Below are positions 44,980-53,553 of a stretch of DNA of 53,948 nt, piece by piece. The first letter of the stretch is position 1; every line of letters begins with the position of its first letter. This DNA comes from Methanobacteriota archaeon. GTDB taxonomy: Archaea > Thermoplasmatota > Poseidoniia > Poseidoniales > Poseidoniaceae. The notes beneath the pieces are model-generated. The model saw only the letters and a list, made by a program, of their open reading frames with translations, did not search any database and was not told the origin of the DNA. The position numbers were made by a program, and so were the translations under genes. The stretch spans positions 1 through 53,948 of the forward strand of contig NZRR01000010.1 in assembly GCA_002696315.1 (NCBI GenBank), written 5' to 3'.

Positions 44980-45969
44980 ATGGTTCAAAAATTCGATTTG
45001 GCTTCATTGAATCACGGAACAGAATTACTGAAACGTGGTTTTGCTAGAATGCAACAAGGAGGAGTTGTTATGGATGTAGTTAATGCCGAGGAAGCACATA
45101 TAGCTGAAGATGCTGGTGCTTGTTCTGTAATGGCCCTTGAAAGAGTCCCTGCAGATATTAGAAAAGATGGGGGAGTTGCAAGAATGAGTCACCCCGACTT
45201 AATCAGAGAGATTATTGAAACTACATCAATACCTGTAATGGCTAAAGCTCGAATTGGACATTTTGAAGAGGCTCGGGTACTAGAATCTCTAGGAGTTGAT
45301 ATGGTAGACGAAAGTGAAGTACTAACTCCTGCAGATCCATTTTATCATATTCCTAAAAATGATTTTACAATTCCATTTGTTTGTGGTGCTACTAATCTCG
45401 GAGAAGCGGTTCGTAGAATATTCGAAGGTGCAGCAATGATTCGTACAAAAGGAGAAGCAGGCACAGGTAATATCGTATCTGCAGTTAAACATGCAAGGTT
45501 AATTGATGACGAAATTAAATTCATGCAGGAAACTGATGAAGATTCATTTGATAAATGTATTAATTTAATTTCTGACAGATTTATGAATTTAGGTAATGCA
45601 TCTGAATTAAGTTCAGGAATAAGTAAAATTCCATTTGGTAGTATAGCAGAATGTAGAGAAGGAGTACGAAAAGTAACTAATGATATTGTAAAATTAGGCA
45701 GATTACCTGTCATTACTTTTTCTGCAGGAGGAATTGCAACTCCTGCTGATGCAGCATTAATGATGAATATGGGTATGGATGGTATTTTCGTTGGATCTGG
45801 AATTTTCAAAAGTGAAAATCCCATACAAACTGCAGAAGCAATAGTTTATGCTACACATCATTTTGATGATTCAACAAAAGTTGCAGAAGCTTGTTCGATG
45901 GTTGGAGAGGCCATGCCTGGCTTAGAAATTGAAACGTTAGATGTTAAATTAGAAAATAGAGGATGGTAA
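44980..45969 (+). CDS. pdxS: Pyridoxal 5'-phosphate synthase subunit PdxS
   Basis: Synthase subunit making PLP from ribose 5-phosphate, glyceraldehyde 3-phosphate and ammonia, in the DXP-independent pathway. The 329-residue TIM barrel has [23 protein letters not shown] with catalytic Lys89, [12 protein letters not shown] and [11 protein letters not shown] with the second lysine Lys157, and the C-terminal [13 protein letters not shown] and FVGSGIF motifs. ATG 44980 is preceded by GAGGTG with 5-base spacing; an ATG at 44962 would overlap fdxA. The glutaminase partner PdxT is not in the window. RpiA supplies related ribose phosphates. Confidence 0.95.
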   Translation: MVQKFDLASLNHGTELLKRGFARMQQGGVVMDVVNAEEAHIAEDAGACSVMALERVPADIRKDGGVARMSHPDLIREIIETTSIPVMAKARIGHFEEARVLESLGVDMVDESEVLTPADPFYHIPKNDFTIPFVCGATNLGEAVRRIFEGAAMIRTKGEAGTGNIVSAVKHARLIDDEIKFMQETDEDSFDKCINLISDRFMNLGNASELSSGISKIPFGSIAECREGVRKVTNDIVKLGRLPVITFSAGGIATPADAALMMNMGMDGIFVGSGIFKSENPIQTAEAIVYATHHFDDSTKVAEACSMVGEAMPGLEIETLDVKLENRGW

Positions 45970-47007
45970 TTATTCTCTCTTAGTTCTAGACCTTCTTCCT
46001 CTTGCAGTAGATACCGATTTCTTCTTTACTGGTCTTTTCTTTTTAGTTTGACCACTTCTTCCGTCAGAATCTTTTTGTAATGTTCCACCGAATTCTAAAT
46101 TTCCACTCTGTAATAATTTGTCAATCAAAGAATCAGCAATTGACTCATCATCATGTGGTGCTTTTAATTCACTTCTAACAGAATCATTGTGTTCTGAAAC
46201 CCAGGATTTTCGTTCTTTTAATAATGATTTGATTTGATCTTTTACTTCTGTAATCTTTTTCATCAATTCACCAATCTCTTTGTGAATCTCATCGGCTTTC
46301 TTTTTTTCTTCAACAAATGAATTATGATAACGATCTCCTTCAGATTTTAAGAAGTTTCTTTCTTTGAACAGTGAATCTAATTCTTCCGACATCTTTCTAG
46401 CTTCTTTTAATGCATCGACCATTAATTTATGTGACTCATCTGCAACTAATTTTAATTCAGTAATAGCTGACTCAGTATTGGATAAATCAACTTCTAATTT
46501 TGCATTTTCATCAATTAATGGTTCTAAACCTTGAATGTCTTCTTTATGTGATTTTATTTGTTTCAAAATTTTATTTTCTTTATCTAGGGGGTGATATTTT
46601 GTTTCGATTTGTTTTTCTAATTCTGCAATTGTACTACTTAATTTATTAAATTCTGCAGTAATATTTTTTGATTTTCTTTTGTCAATATGACCGCTCTTTG
46701 CTTTTGCAAATAAAAGTCTCAGTTGATTTTGTGCAGTATCCCTACGCGTCCGAAATGAATTTGCTTCTTTTTTCTTAGCCTTGATCTTGTTTAACCCATC
46801 ATCTAATTTTGATTTTAATTCTTTGTACTCTCCCTGGATTGAGTCTCTCTGGTCTGCAAATCTCCTAGCAGATTTATTATGATTGGACCTTTGGTCACGC
46901 ATTCGTCTTATCTTAGACTCCATTGTGTTTAACGCATCTTTAAGATCGTCTTTTTCAGCATCAGGCTGACGCTCATTTAATCCGGCCACAGTAGTGGGTA
47001 CACACAC
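45970..47007 (-). CDS. Coiled-coil protein (COG1340-like), with C-terminal helix-Gly-helix module
   Basis: A 345-residue protein that is almost entirely long coiled coil (about residues 15-290), with heptad patterns rich in Lys and Glu, in the style of archaeal COG1340 coiled-coil proteins. Near residue 296-318 comes a short module LIDKLLQSGNLEF, then a basic tail (KKKRPVKKKS, RGRRSRTKRE). Function is unknown; such proteins are often cytoskeletal or scaffold-like. The start is uncertain: GTG 47007 is the first, a second GTG at 46989 is equally plausible. Its stop directly abuts pdxS. See the grouped finding at 45970-53541. Confidence 0.7.
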   Translation of the reverse strand: MCVPTTVAGLNERQPDAEKDDLKDALNTMESKIRRMRDQRSNHNKSARRFADQRDSIQGEYKELKSKLDDGLNKIKAKKKEANSFRTRRDTAQNQLRLLFAKAKSGHIDKRKSKNITAEFNKLSSTIAELEKQIETKYHPLDKENKILKQIKSHKEDIQGLEPLIDENAKLEVDLSNTESAITELKLVADESHKLMVDALKEARKMSEELDSLFKERNFLKSEGDRYHNSFVEEKKKADEIHKEIGELMKKITEVKDQIKSLLKERKSWVSEHNDSVRSELKAPHDDESIADSLIDKLLQSGNLEFGGTLQKDSDGRSGQTKKKRPVKKKSVSTARGRRSRTKRE

Positions 47008-47028
47008 TGGGATTTGAAACCAACCATT

Positions 47029-48528
47029 TCAAAGCATAGAGAAAGTCCACCGACTTAACCTAATTATTGGAATGATTATTCCAAATAAAAATGCGAACCT
47101 ACTAGTCATTAAACTAAATCTTCTTAACATTGGAGTCCTACTTAATGATATCAAAGTCCTACCATCAATTAGATGCCCATCAGAGTCTTCTAATCTAACA
47201 TTAATTACTAACTCGCCGGTAGTTTTAGATTTGGGGTTCATCCATATCCAAGCAGATGATTCATCTGCAACTGCTAAAATTACTTCTCTCCTTTCAAGAT
47301 CAGATTCCCAAGGCCTACTACCCAATTCCTTCATTGCTTTACCTTGAGGATTTAATTCAATGGAATGTGTGATGATTTCAGGATCTGTGTGGGCAGATTG
47401 AGTCTTCAACAAGACTGTTCTTTTCTTGTGTGTAGCGTTAATTAATTGTACGAACATTGAACCTTTTCCATCAAAAATATCATCTACATCTACATCAAAA
47501 TAATAACCAGACTCTCTAATATTATTCAAATCATCAAGATTTTTTTGTAAAGTTCTGGTCATTAACCTATTAAATGGATTACACGTTTCATGAAGGTGTC
47601 TAATTAATTCAGACCATAATTGAACATCATAAATAATTGAAGGTTCTTTAATCTTATATTCTGATTTTATTTTGTTCATTAAATCAGTAGTAGTCATTCT
47701 TCCCTCGTCATGCAAATAATGAAGTAAAACTATTTTTTCAAAATATCTGTAATTATCTAATTTTACTCTTCTCTTTGTATTAATTTCTTCGATAATTTTC
47801 ACAATTTTAAATCTTAAAAAAGGATCGCAGATTGTTAATAAAATCTCAGTTAATGGATAATTTAGTATTGAGGGATGAAAAGTGGGCTTATATGCACCTA
47901 CAAGTCCCCATTCATCAGATGTATTAAATTCAACATTCGTTCTTTTTATCAAAAAGCCAAAATTAATCAATACACAGGATAAAGAAAATTCTCTCATAAT
48001 CTCTGATATATCACTTAGACTTCCTAAAGAAATTATAATTACTTGTAATAGGAGGGCCAATAATGTTGTCATTGTAGAAAATAATCTTTTATTTATGGCA
48101 TTATTAGCCATTTGAGTAATCTGCTCAAATCCATGAGATTTTTCGATATTATTTCCTGTATCTAAATGAATTAATGCATTATATTTCACAATCATCCTAG
48201 AAATCATAGCTTGTGCAGTATTTGCAGTCAACATTAGAAGCATCGCCAGCAAAAACATGATGCTAAGCCAATCCAGAAATGGAGTCAATTCTAAATCGAA
48301 AACCACGGGACTAAATGCGCTCCACCAATCTGGTGTACGATCCTCTTTCCAAACACCAATTCCAACTACTATAGCTATTAAGGGGGGTAAAACCAGCATT
48401 AAGCTTGCCCCTTTACTAAGTAGTAATCTATCAAATCTAGACAGTAAATCTTCTATAATTCTAAGTATTCTTAATCTCTCAGTAATTTTATCAATATTTA
48501 TTGAGATCTCGTCATTATTCACCGACAA
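47029..48528 (-). CDS. Multi-helix membrane protein with a large soluble region, unknown
   Basis: A protein of about 499 residues not recognised. Four membrane helices in the first 200 residues (LVLPPLIAIVVGIGVW, WLSIMFLLAMLLML, TTLLALLLQVIIISL and a further one) and one at the C-terminus (about 475-495) flank a soluble region of about 270 residues. The soluble region contains a helical winged-helix-like stretch (KIVLLHYLHDEGRMTTTDLMNKI, YDVQLWSELIRHL) and a beta-rich end (WIWMNPKSKTTGELVINVRL). The start is uncertain: the frame opens at TTG 48546 overlapping the upstream stop, but TTG 48528 has GGTG 8 bases ahead. It is co-transcribed with the zinc-ribbon membrane protein. Confidence 0.6.
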   Translation of the reverse strand: MSVNNDEISINIDKITERLRILRIIEDLLSRFDRLLLSKGASLMLVLPPLIAIVVGIGVWKEDRTPDWWSAFSPVVFDLELTPFLDWLSIMFLLAMLLMLTANTAQAMISRMIVKYNALIHLDTGNNIEKSHGFEQITQMANNAINKRLFSTMTTLLALLLQVIIISLGSLSDISEIMREFSLSCVLINFGFLIKRTNVEFNTSDEWGLVGAYKPTFHPSILNYPLTEILLTICDPFLRFKIVKIIEEINTKRRVKLDNYRYFEKIVLLHYLHDEGRMTTTDLMNKIKSEYKIKEPSIIYDVQLWSELIRHLHETCNPFNRLMTRTLQKNLDDLNNIRESGYYFDVDVDDIFDGKGSMFVQLINATHKKRTVLLKTQSAHTDPEIITHSIELNPQGKAMKELGSRPWESDLERREVILAVADESSAWIWMNPKSKTTGELVINVRLEDSDGHLIDGRTLISLSRTPMLRRFSLMTSRFAFLFGIIIPIIRLSRWTFSML

Positions 48529-48542
48529 AATAACCACACCTA

Positions 48543-50021
48543 TCAATCAGCAATTGCATTAAAAATACATTTACATGCTGGACATCTAGCTTTAGCTGGT
48601 CTCTTTTCATAAGGAACTCTCAAAACTTGATCACATTTAGGACACTCTACAATATCATTATCTGAACTTGCAAATAATTCTTTGTCTTCGATTTCTAATT
48701 CCTCTTCAGTTGATTTTTCTTTGGATTCATTCTTTGTACTAAATTGCTCTAAACAAGAAGGACATTTGACTTGGCCTGAATAATCAAATGGAACTTGCAA
48801 TTGTTTAGGACAGGAGGGGCAATCAACTGTTCTTTTTTCGGTTTCAGACTTTTCTTCTACTTTTTTATTTCTTTCACTGTAAGTTCTAGTTTCTGTATTC
48901 TCAGCTTGGTTTTTAGCTGAAACTATTCTAATACTAAAGATAATCAATAAAGCAATTACTAGACCCATTACCATACCCATCCAATTAATCGAAAAATCCG
49001 TATCTTCTGAAACCTCACCAGAATTACTCGATATAACTTCAAGATTAGTTTTAGTCACATATTCATCCATTAACCAAATAATTTCTAAAGTTGTTGTGGA
49101 TATTGACATCCATTCATTAATTCTTAGTTCTATTTGTCTTTCGGAATTTGAATTAATAGCTGGAACATCAATTTCTGCCAATACTCGCTTTTGACCATCT
49201 ACTGCAATTAATCTACCCGAACCAGTCTCAAGTGGACCATTATTTATTAATTCTAACCCGACAGTCACCGTATCTCCTAAAGTTGGAAATTCCGGTGAAG
49301 GACCAGAAATAATTTCTAAAGATAATCCCGATATTTCTGATTCGATATTTTCTTCATCGAAAGCAAAATTCAATGGATTCCAATTTAATGGTTGCAAAAC
49401 GATTTCGACTTTGTAAGTTCCTTTTGGTGCAATACCCATCTCAGTAGTTAATGTTCTTAATCCAGGTTCTAAACTCATATCCATTTCACTTGCTAAAATT
49501 AGACCATCATTCGTTACAAAGTATATCTTGGAAGAAATTAATCGAGATTTGCCTTCAGATAAATTTGCTCCCCAGTTAATAGAATAACCCTCATCATAAT
49601 CATAAGATAAAGAATAAATTTCTGCAAATAAGGACTGTTGCTTAGAAATTATTACCTCAGAAGTCCCAGAAAATAGAACAGAAGTGTTGTTTGAATCAAA
49701 GACAGACCAATTTACAGCAAAAACACCGGAATTTTGTGCTTCAAAAAAAGAGATTAATTCCATACTATTGCCCGAATCAATAATTACATTGGAACTGTTA
49801 GAGGTTTCTCCATTAATTTCTATACTTAAAAATGCAGTAATTAATTCAGAATCACTATTATGAACCAATATTGAAAATTCAATTTCATCACCAACATGCC
49901 AAGGACCATCCCTCAAAATTAAATCGCCAGAGGGAGACACTGAATCTGCAGTATTTATTGGAATAAACGAGGTTAAAAATACAATCAAGACAACAATTGG
50001 AAGTGACCTATTGCTCCTCAT
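48543..50021 (-). CDS. Type I membrane protein with two cytoplasmic zinc ribbons
   Basis: A 492-residue protein. A signal peptide (about 6-24) leads a beta-rich extracellular region of about 320 residues (repeated Ig/CARDB-like strands such as VGLELINNGPLETGSG). One membrane helix is at about 348-370, then a charged linker and two zinc ribbons facing the cytoplasm: the first at Cys401/Cys404 with its partner pair near 420, the second at Cys460/Cys463 with its partner pair near 481. The ribbons (CPSCPKQLQVPFDYSGQ, CPKCDQVLRVPYEKRPA) resemble the MJ0042 or FYDLN type. The outside-sensor plus inside-zinc arrangement suggests signalling or assembly, by inference. It is transcribed with the membrane protein downstream. 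Confidence 0.7.
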   Translation of the reverse strand: MRSNRSLPIVVLIVFLTSFIPINTADSVSPSGDLILRDGPWHVGDEIEFSILVHNSDSELITAFLSIEINGETSNSSNVIIDSGNSMELISFFEAQNSGVFAVNWSVFDSNNTSVLFSGTSEVIISKQQSLFAEIYSLSYDYDEGYSINWGANLSEGKSRLISSKIYFVTNDGLILASEMDMSLEPGLRTLTTEMGIAPKGTYKVEIVLQPLNWNPLNFAFDEENIESEISGLSLEIISGPSPEFPTLGDTVTVGLELINNGPLETGSGRLIAVDGQKRVLAEIDVPAINSNSERQIELRINEWMSISTTTLEIIWLMDEYVTKTNLEVISSNSGEVSEDTDFSINWMGMVMGLVIALLIIFSIRIVSAKNQAENTETRTYSERNKKVEEKSETEKRTVDCPSCPKQLQVPFDYSGQVKCPSCLEQFSTKNESKEKSTEEELEIEDKELFASSDNDIVECPKCDQVLRVPYEKRPAKARCPACKCIFNAIAD

Positions 50022-50118
50022 TCACACAGCGTAATCAATCACTAATTAAGATACATTGCGTTACTTTCAACAATTACTAACATTTATTGAAGAAATCAAA
50101 GTCGAGCGAACGTTAGAG

Positions 50119-50541
50119 ATGGAGCCAAAGACACTGTTACAGTTGAAGCCTGAATTGTTGGCCAAAGCAATTATTCATCGAAGACAACATCTTATGGACC
50201 AATTACCAGATATAATCAAGACTGCAAAAGAAGAAGTCAAAGAGGCTGAAGAAGCGATAAAATACCATGAAGACTTAACATCTGGTAAAGATGGAAATAC
50301 AGTTGGAAATAAAGAGAAAGGTAAAAAATTACGTGAAGAATTTAATTTAGCAATAGGTAGACTAAATAGAGCAGAAAATATTTTCAAAAACTCTGAAGAA
50401 ATTATTTCTTTTTGGGCTGGAAAATTAGAATTCGGATTTGATGAACTCCTAGATGATAGCCTTAGGGTTGAAAATGGAGGGGCTAGTAGTTGGGCTCTGA
50501 GAAAGAAATCTAATAAAAGTGATACAGGTGAAGAAGAATGA
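50119..50541 (+). CDS. Small coiled-coil protein, unknown
   Basis: A 140-residue, mostly helical and charged protein. Helical stretches occur at about 3-60 (ELLAKAIIHRRQHLMDQLP) and 75-115 (KGKKLREEFNLAIGRLNRAE), with a glycine-rich break between them (TSGKDGNTVGN). ATG 50119 is preferred; a TTG at 50056 opens the frame earlier. The following coiled-coil gene overlaps its end as ATGA, so they are translationally coupled and probably form a complex (inference). Confidence 0.6.
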   Translation: MEPKTLLQLKPELLAKAIIHRRQHLMDQLPDIIKTAKEEVKEAEEAIKYHEDLTSGKDGNTVGNKEKGKKLREEFNLAIGRLNRAENIFKNSEEIISFWAGKLEFGFDELLDDSLRVENGGASSWALRKKSNKSDTGEEE

Positions 50542-51449
50542 CCACGGAAACAGAAAAAAAAGATACGAAACTATCTGATTTGAATGTTTCAATTACTAAA
50601 ATTTCACAAAATATTAGTAAGTTATATGATGAAAGAAAGTCATTAAATTTAATGAGTCTAGCAATGAGTAATGATTTAGATAATATTAAGGGGCTACCAG
50701 AAGAACAACAACAGATATTAATTGAAGTTCAGGAAAGACAAAAAGAGGCTAATAAATTAAGAAAGATGAGAGATGAAATAAATTCGAATATTATTCTTCC
50801 AGAACAAGCTATTCTTGAAAATCTATACCTTTACTATTACAGACTAACTGGTGAAGAATCTGATTTGAGGTATCCAACACTAAAAAAAGAAGCTGAGATG
50901 TTCAGTCGGTTTCTCGAATTACAACAGATGTTCACTCAAAAAATTAAAAGTACACAATATCATAATCAATTTCAAGAATTAATGAGTGAACAATTATCTA
51001 CTATTGATAAACTGAATGAAATTAGGAAAAAAAGTGGTAATTCCAAAATCTCTATTTCGAATAAAATTGATAATAAAAGCCCAATAGGGTTTAAGATCTT
51101 TAAAATCAATAAGAAAATTTCATCTAATAAGAGGAAAATTGAACAATTAAAAAAAGAAAAATCCGCCTTAGAATCAAAGCTAGGAATTAAAGGAAGAAGG
51201 AAGAAAAAGTACAAAGTTCCAGACTTGAGCTCAATTCAAGAACGTATTTCAGAAGGTGGCAGCCTATCTCTAGATGATTTGGGAGCATTACTTAAACATG
51301 GAAAAGGCATTGAAGAAATTGAAAAGACAGTGCAAAAATCAAAAAATGCAAAAAAACAAGTTAAAAATTCGCCAAAAAGAAGAATTCAAACAAGTAGAGG
51401 AAGAAGAAGAGCTGGACCCAGAGATACTTCCCTAAAAAATGATAGATGA
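50538..51449 (+). CDS. Coiled-coil protein with C-terminal helix-Gly-helix module and basic tail
   Basis: A 303-residue helical protein with two coiled-coil stretches (about 10-90 and 180-220). A module at about 230-255 (SSIQERISEGGSLSLDDLGALLKHG) resembles the C-terminal modules of the coiled-coil proteins at 45970 and 52675, and the extreme C-terminus is basic (KRRIQTSRGRRRAGPRD), as in the 45970 protein. The start overlaps the previous gene by 4 bases (ATGA). Function unknown; a scaffold or cytoskeleton-like role is possible. Confidence 0.6.
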   Translation: MTTETEKKDTKLSDLNVSITKISQNISKLYDERKSLNLMSLAMSNDLDNIKGLPEEQQQILIEVQERQKEANKLRKMRDEINSNIILPEQAILENLYLYYYRLTGEESDLRYPTLKKEAEMFSRFLELQQMFTQKIKSTQYHNQFQELMSEQLSTIDKLNEIRKKSGNSKISISNKIDNKSPIGFKIFKINKKISSNKRKIEQLKKEKSALESKLGIKGRRKKKYKVPDLSSIQERISEGGSLSLDDLGALLKHGKGIEEIEKTVQKSKNAKKQVKNSPKRRIQTSRGRRRAGPRDTSLKNDR

Positions 51450-51498
51450 CTCAATTTTATACGCAATCTCTTTTCACTAGTTATTTCACAGAATACAC

Positions 51499-51843
51499 AT
51501 GATTGACGATTTGTTAGAAAAAATTTCCAAGAATAATGATGTTGAATCATGTGGTATTTTTGACTCAAAAGGATTACTAATAGTTTCAAGTGGCAATAGA
51601 ACAAATCTAGATAAGATTTCAAATTCAATGCGTAGAATAATTGATGAAAATACTAAACAATTTCTATCAGTCGGAATTGAGCCAATTAATTGTATTACAT
51701 TAATCGGCGAAAATGGAATAAGTTTATTTTGGCCGTTAAAAAATTACTCGTCATTGGCATTAAAAGTTAGACATAATACAAATTTAGGAAAGATTAGGAA
51801 AGAAGTTAATGATTTAATCCCTAGAATTATTGATTTAATTTAA
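51499..51843 (+). CDS. Roadblock/LC7 domain protein
   Basis: A 114-residue single-domain protein of the Roadblock/LC7 fold, which regulates small GTPases (MglB type) or other NTPases in bacteria and archaea. The pattern fits: a first helix DDLLEKISKNND, strand-turn-strand ESCGIFDSKGLLIVSSG, a helix (SNSMRRIIDENTKQF), and two more strands (INCITLIGENGISLFWPL) with SSLALKVRHNTN. No small GTPase is next to it, but a KaiC-like ATPase lies immediately downstream on the other strand, and their stops overlap by 4 bases. Confidence 0.8.
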   Translation: MIDDLLEKISKNNDVESCGIFDSKGLLIVSSGNRTNLDKISNSMRRIIDENTKQFLSVGIEPINCITLIGENGISLFWPLKNYSSLALKVRHNTNLGKIRKEVNDLIPRIIDLI

Positions 51844-52523
51844 TCGAATAATGGACCAAGAAGAACAGGTCCATTAGGACCTACATCTATTGCTTGTTTT
51901 TCCATAGTATGTCTTACATGTCTCATTTTTTCTAATTGGAAAGTTCGGACTAATTTACCATTTCTTCTATCTAAACCCATTGAAATAATTCCATCTGCTA
52001 AGAAACCCTCATTTCCATCTAGTTCGGCAAATTCACCAACCTGTCTTTCAGTTAGACAAATACACTTTAAATTTTGAGATCTAATGAAATCAAAGAAATT
52101 GAACATTGTTCTTCTCATTTTTTCATCTACATTAGTTAAACTGTAAATAGCACCGAGAGAATCAAGAACAAAGGTGGTAAATTGATCTCCTCTTTCTCTT
52201 TTGAAATGTTCAATCATTCTTCTCGTAAATTTTAGATAGTCCATTGCATCATTATCTCTTCTTAATTCAGTAAAATCGGTAATTTGCAAATTCTGTGGTA
52301 AAGATAAGCCAAGAGAACTAGCACCACGCATCAATGAATCTACAGTTTCTTCAATAGTGCAGTAAAGACCAAATTCTCCTGTTTGTCTCAAATAGTTAGA
52401 GACAATAGTCAGTGCAGTTCCGGTTTTTAACGCACCTGGTGGTCCTGTTATCAAACTAATATATGGTGGTTGTACATCATTAAACATTACGCGCTCAATA
52501 CCAGGAAGATTTCCTAAAAACAT
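51840..52523 (-). CDS. KaiC-like RecA-superfamily ATPase
   Basis: A 227-residue RecA-fold protein of the KaiC/RadA-like group. Walker A is TGPPGALKTGT at residues 26-36, where Leu32 stands in place of the last glycine of GxxxxGK[ST]; Glu58-Glu59 match the paired catalytic glutamates of KaiC; Walker B ends in Asp121 (FVLDSLGAI). ICLTERQ and DGIISMGL lie in the usual C-terminal half. KaiC-like proteins without a clock can act in motility (ArlH), signal integration or gas-vesicle regulation. No other archaellum gene is present here. It is divergent from the coiled-coil gene at 52675 and convergent with the Roadblock gene. Confidence 0.82.
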   Translation of the reverse strand: MFLGNLPGIERVMFNDVQPPYISLITGPPGALKTGTALTIVSNYLRQTGEFGLYCTIEETVDSLMRGASSLGLSLPQNLQITDFTELRRDNDAMDYLKFTRRMIEHFKRERGDQFTTFVLDSLGAIYSLTNVDEKMRRTMFNFFDFIRSQNLKCICLTERQVGEFAELDGNEGFLADGIISMGLDRRNGKLVRTFQLEKMRHVRHTMEKQAIDVGPNGPVLLGPLFD

Positions 52524-52674
52524 CTCATCACTGAATCTTGCTAAAACTTTTCACACTTAATCCTCTCGCAATAATTATACTTTTTAGGCAGATAAACTGA
52601 GTTGATAGAATCAATGCGGTTATATGGAACCTTCCAATCCCAATGCCGTTACAGAACAAGGAGTTGGCTAACAA

Positions 52675-53541
52675 ATGAACGAACTAAAAAAAGAACTTGA
52701 AGTAAGGAGAGCGGCTATGGATACTAAAGCTACCGACTTTCGCATAAAAAGAGATGAATGGAATTCGAAAACTAGAGAATTCCAACAAACAAGAAATACA
52801 CTAAATTTGGCAGTTCGTGAATTAATTCAAGAAGTCAAAAAACAACGTACAATCAGGGACGCTGAAAATGAAAGAGTTAGGGAAATGAAAAGAGTCAGAG
52901 ACGAGTGCAACAAAATGGTTCGAGATGCTAAAAAAGAAATCGAAGGTAGTCAACCTCTTGAAGAGAAAAAGAAAATGCATAAAAATCGGAAACAACTTGA
53001 TCAATATAAAAGAGAATTAAATAGATTAGAAAGAGAAATTGACGAAGGAAAACATAGAGGCAAAAAAGAAGCCGAGGCAATGAAAAGAGCTAAATTCCTA
53101 ACTCAGCAAATCAGACAACATGTACCTGTAAAAATAAAAGTCGAAGCCACGCCAGAAGCACAAGCTGCCTATGATAAGGCTCTTGAAGAGCAAGAGAAAG
53201 CTCACCAAAATGTTACTGAAGCGGCATCTCAAGCTCAAGCAGCTCACGAATTAATGCTTGAATGGAATAGCGAAGTTGATACTAGAAGAGCAAAAGCAGA
53301 AGAAGCTCATAAAACATTAAGAAATACAAAGAAAGAAGCAGATTTAGCTCATCACAGATACATAGTTGCATTAAGATGCTTACATAGTATCAATAATATT
53401 TTCAAAACAATGCAATCAGAAAGACGCGATAAAACTACAACTAGTGAGCCTCAATTAAGTGTTGATAATTTAATGGGTAAATTACTTTCTGGTGACACAT
53501 TAACAACAGAAGAATTGATGCAACTTCAAAGTATGGAATGA
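52675..53541 (+). CDS. Coiled-coil protein (COG1340-like) with C-terminal module
   Basis: A 288-residue, nearly all-helical protein, Lys/Glu/Arg-rich heptads from about 1 to 250 in two antiparallel-looking arms separated near 145-150 (QHVPVKIKVEATPEAQA). The last 25 residues form the shared module: SVDNLMGKLLSGDTLTTEELMQL. The ATG has AAGGAG about 10 bases upstream. The arrangement resembles archaeal COG1340 proteins. Function unknown. purP follows after 12 bases, so the two may be co-transcribed. Confidence 0.7.
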   Translation: MNELKKELEVRRAAMDTKATDFRIKRDEWNSKTREFQQTRNTLNLAVRELIQEVKKQRTIRDAENERVREMKRVRDECNKMVRDAKKEIEGSQPLEEKKKMHKNRKQLDQYKRELNRLEREIDEGKHRGKKEAEAMKRAKFLTQQIRQHVPVKIKVEATPEAQAAYDKALEEQEKAHQNVTEAASQAQAAHELMLEWNSEVDTRRAKAEEAHKTLRNTKKEADLAHHRYIVALRCLHSINNIFKTMQSERRDKTTTSEPQLSVDNLMGKLLSGDTLTTEELMQLQSME

Positions 53542-53553
53542 CGGTGAGAAATT

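Noticed and set aside
46998-47055. A tRNA-like stretch with TTTCAAATCC on the minus strand before the coiled-coil gene
   Set aside because: Acceptor and T-stem pairing fail, no anticodon arm folds, and it overlaps the coiled-coil gene start and the end of the membrane-protein gene.
51840-52523. ArlH (archaellum ATPase regulator)
   Set aside because: No other archaellum gene is near and the Walker A differs; kept as a general KaiC-like ATPase.
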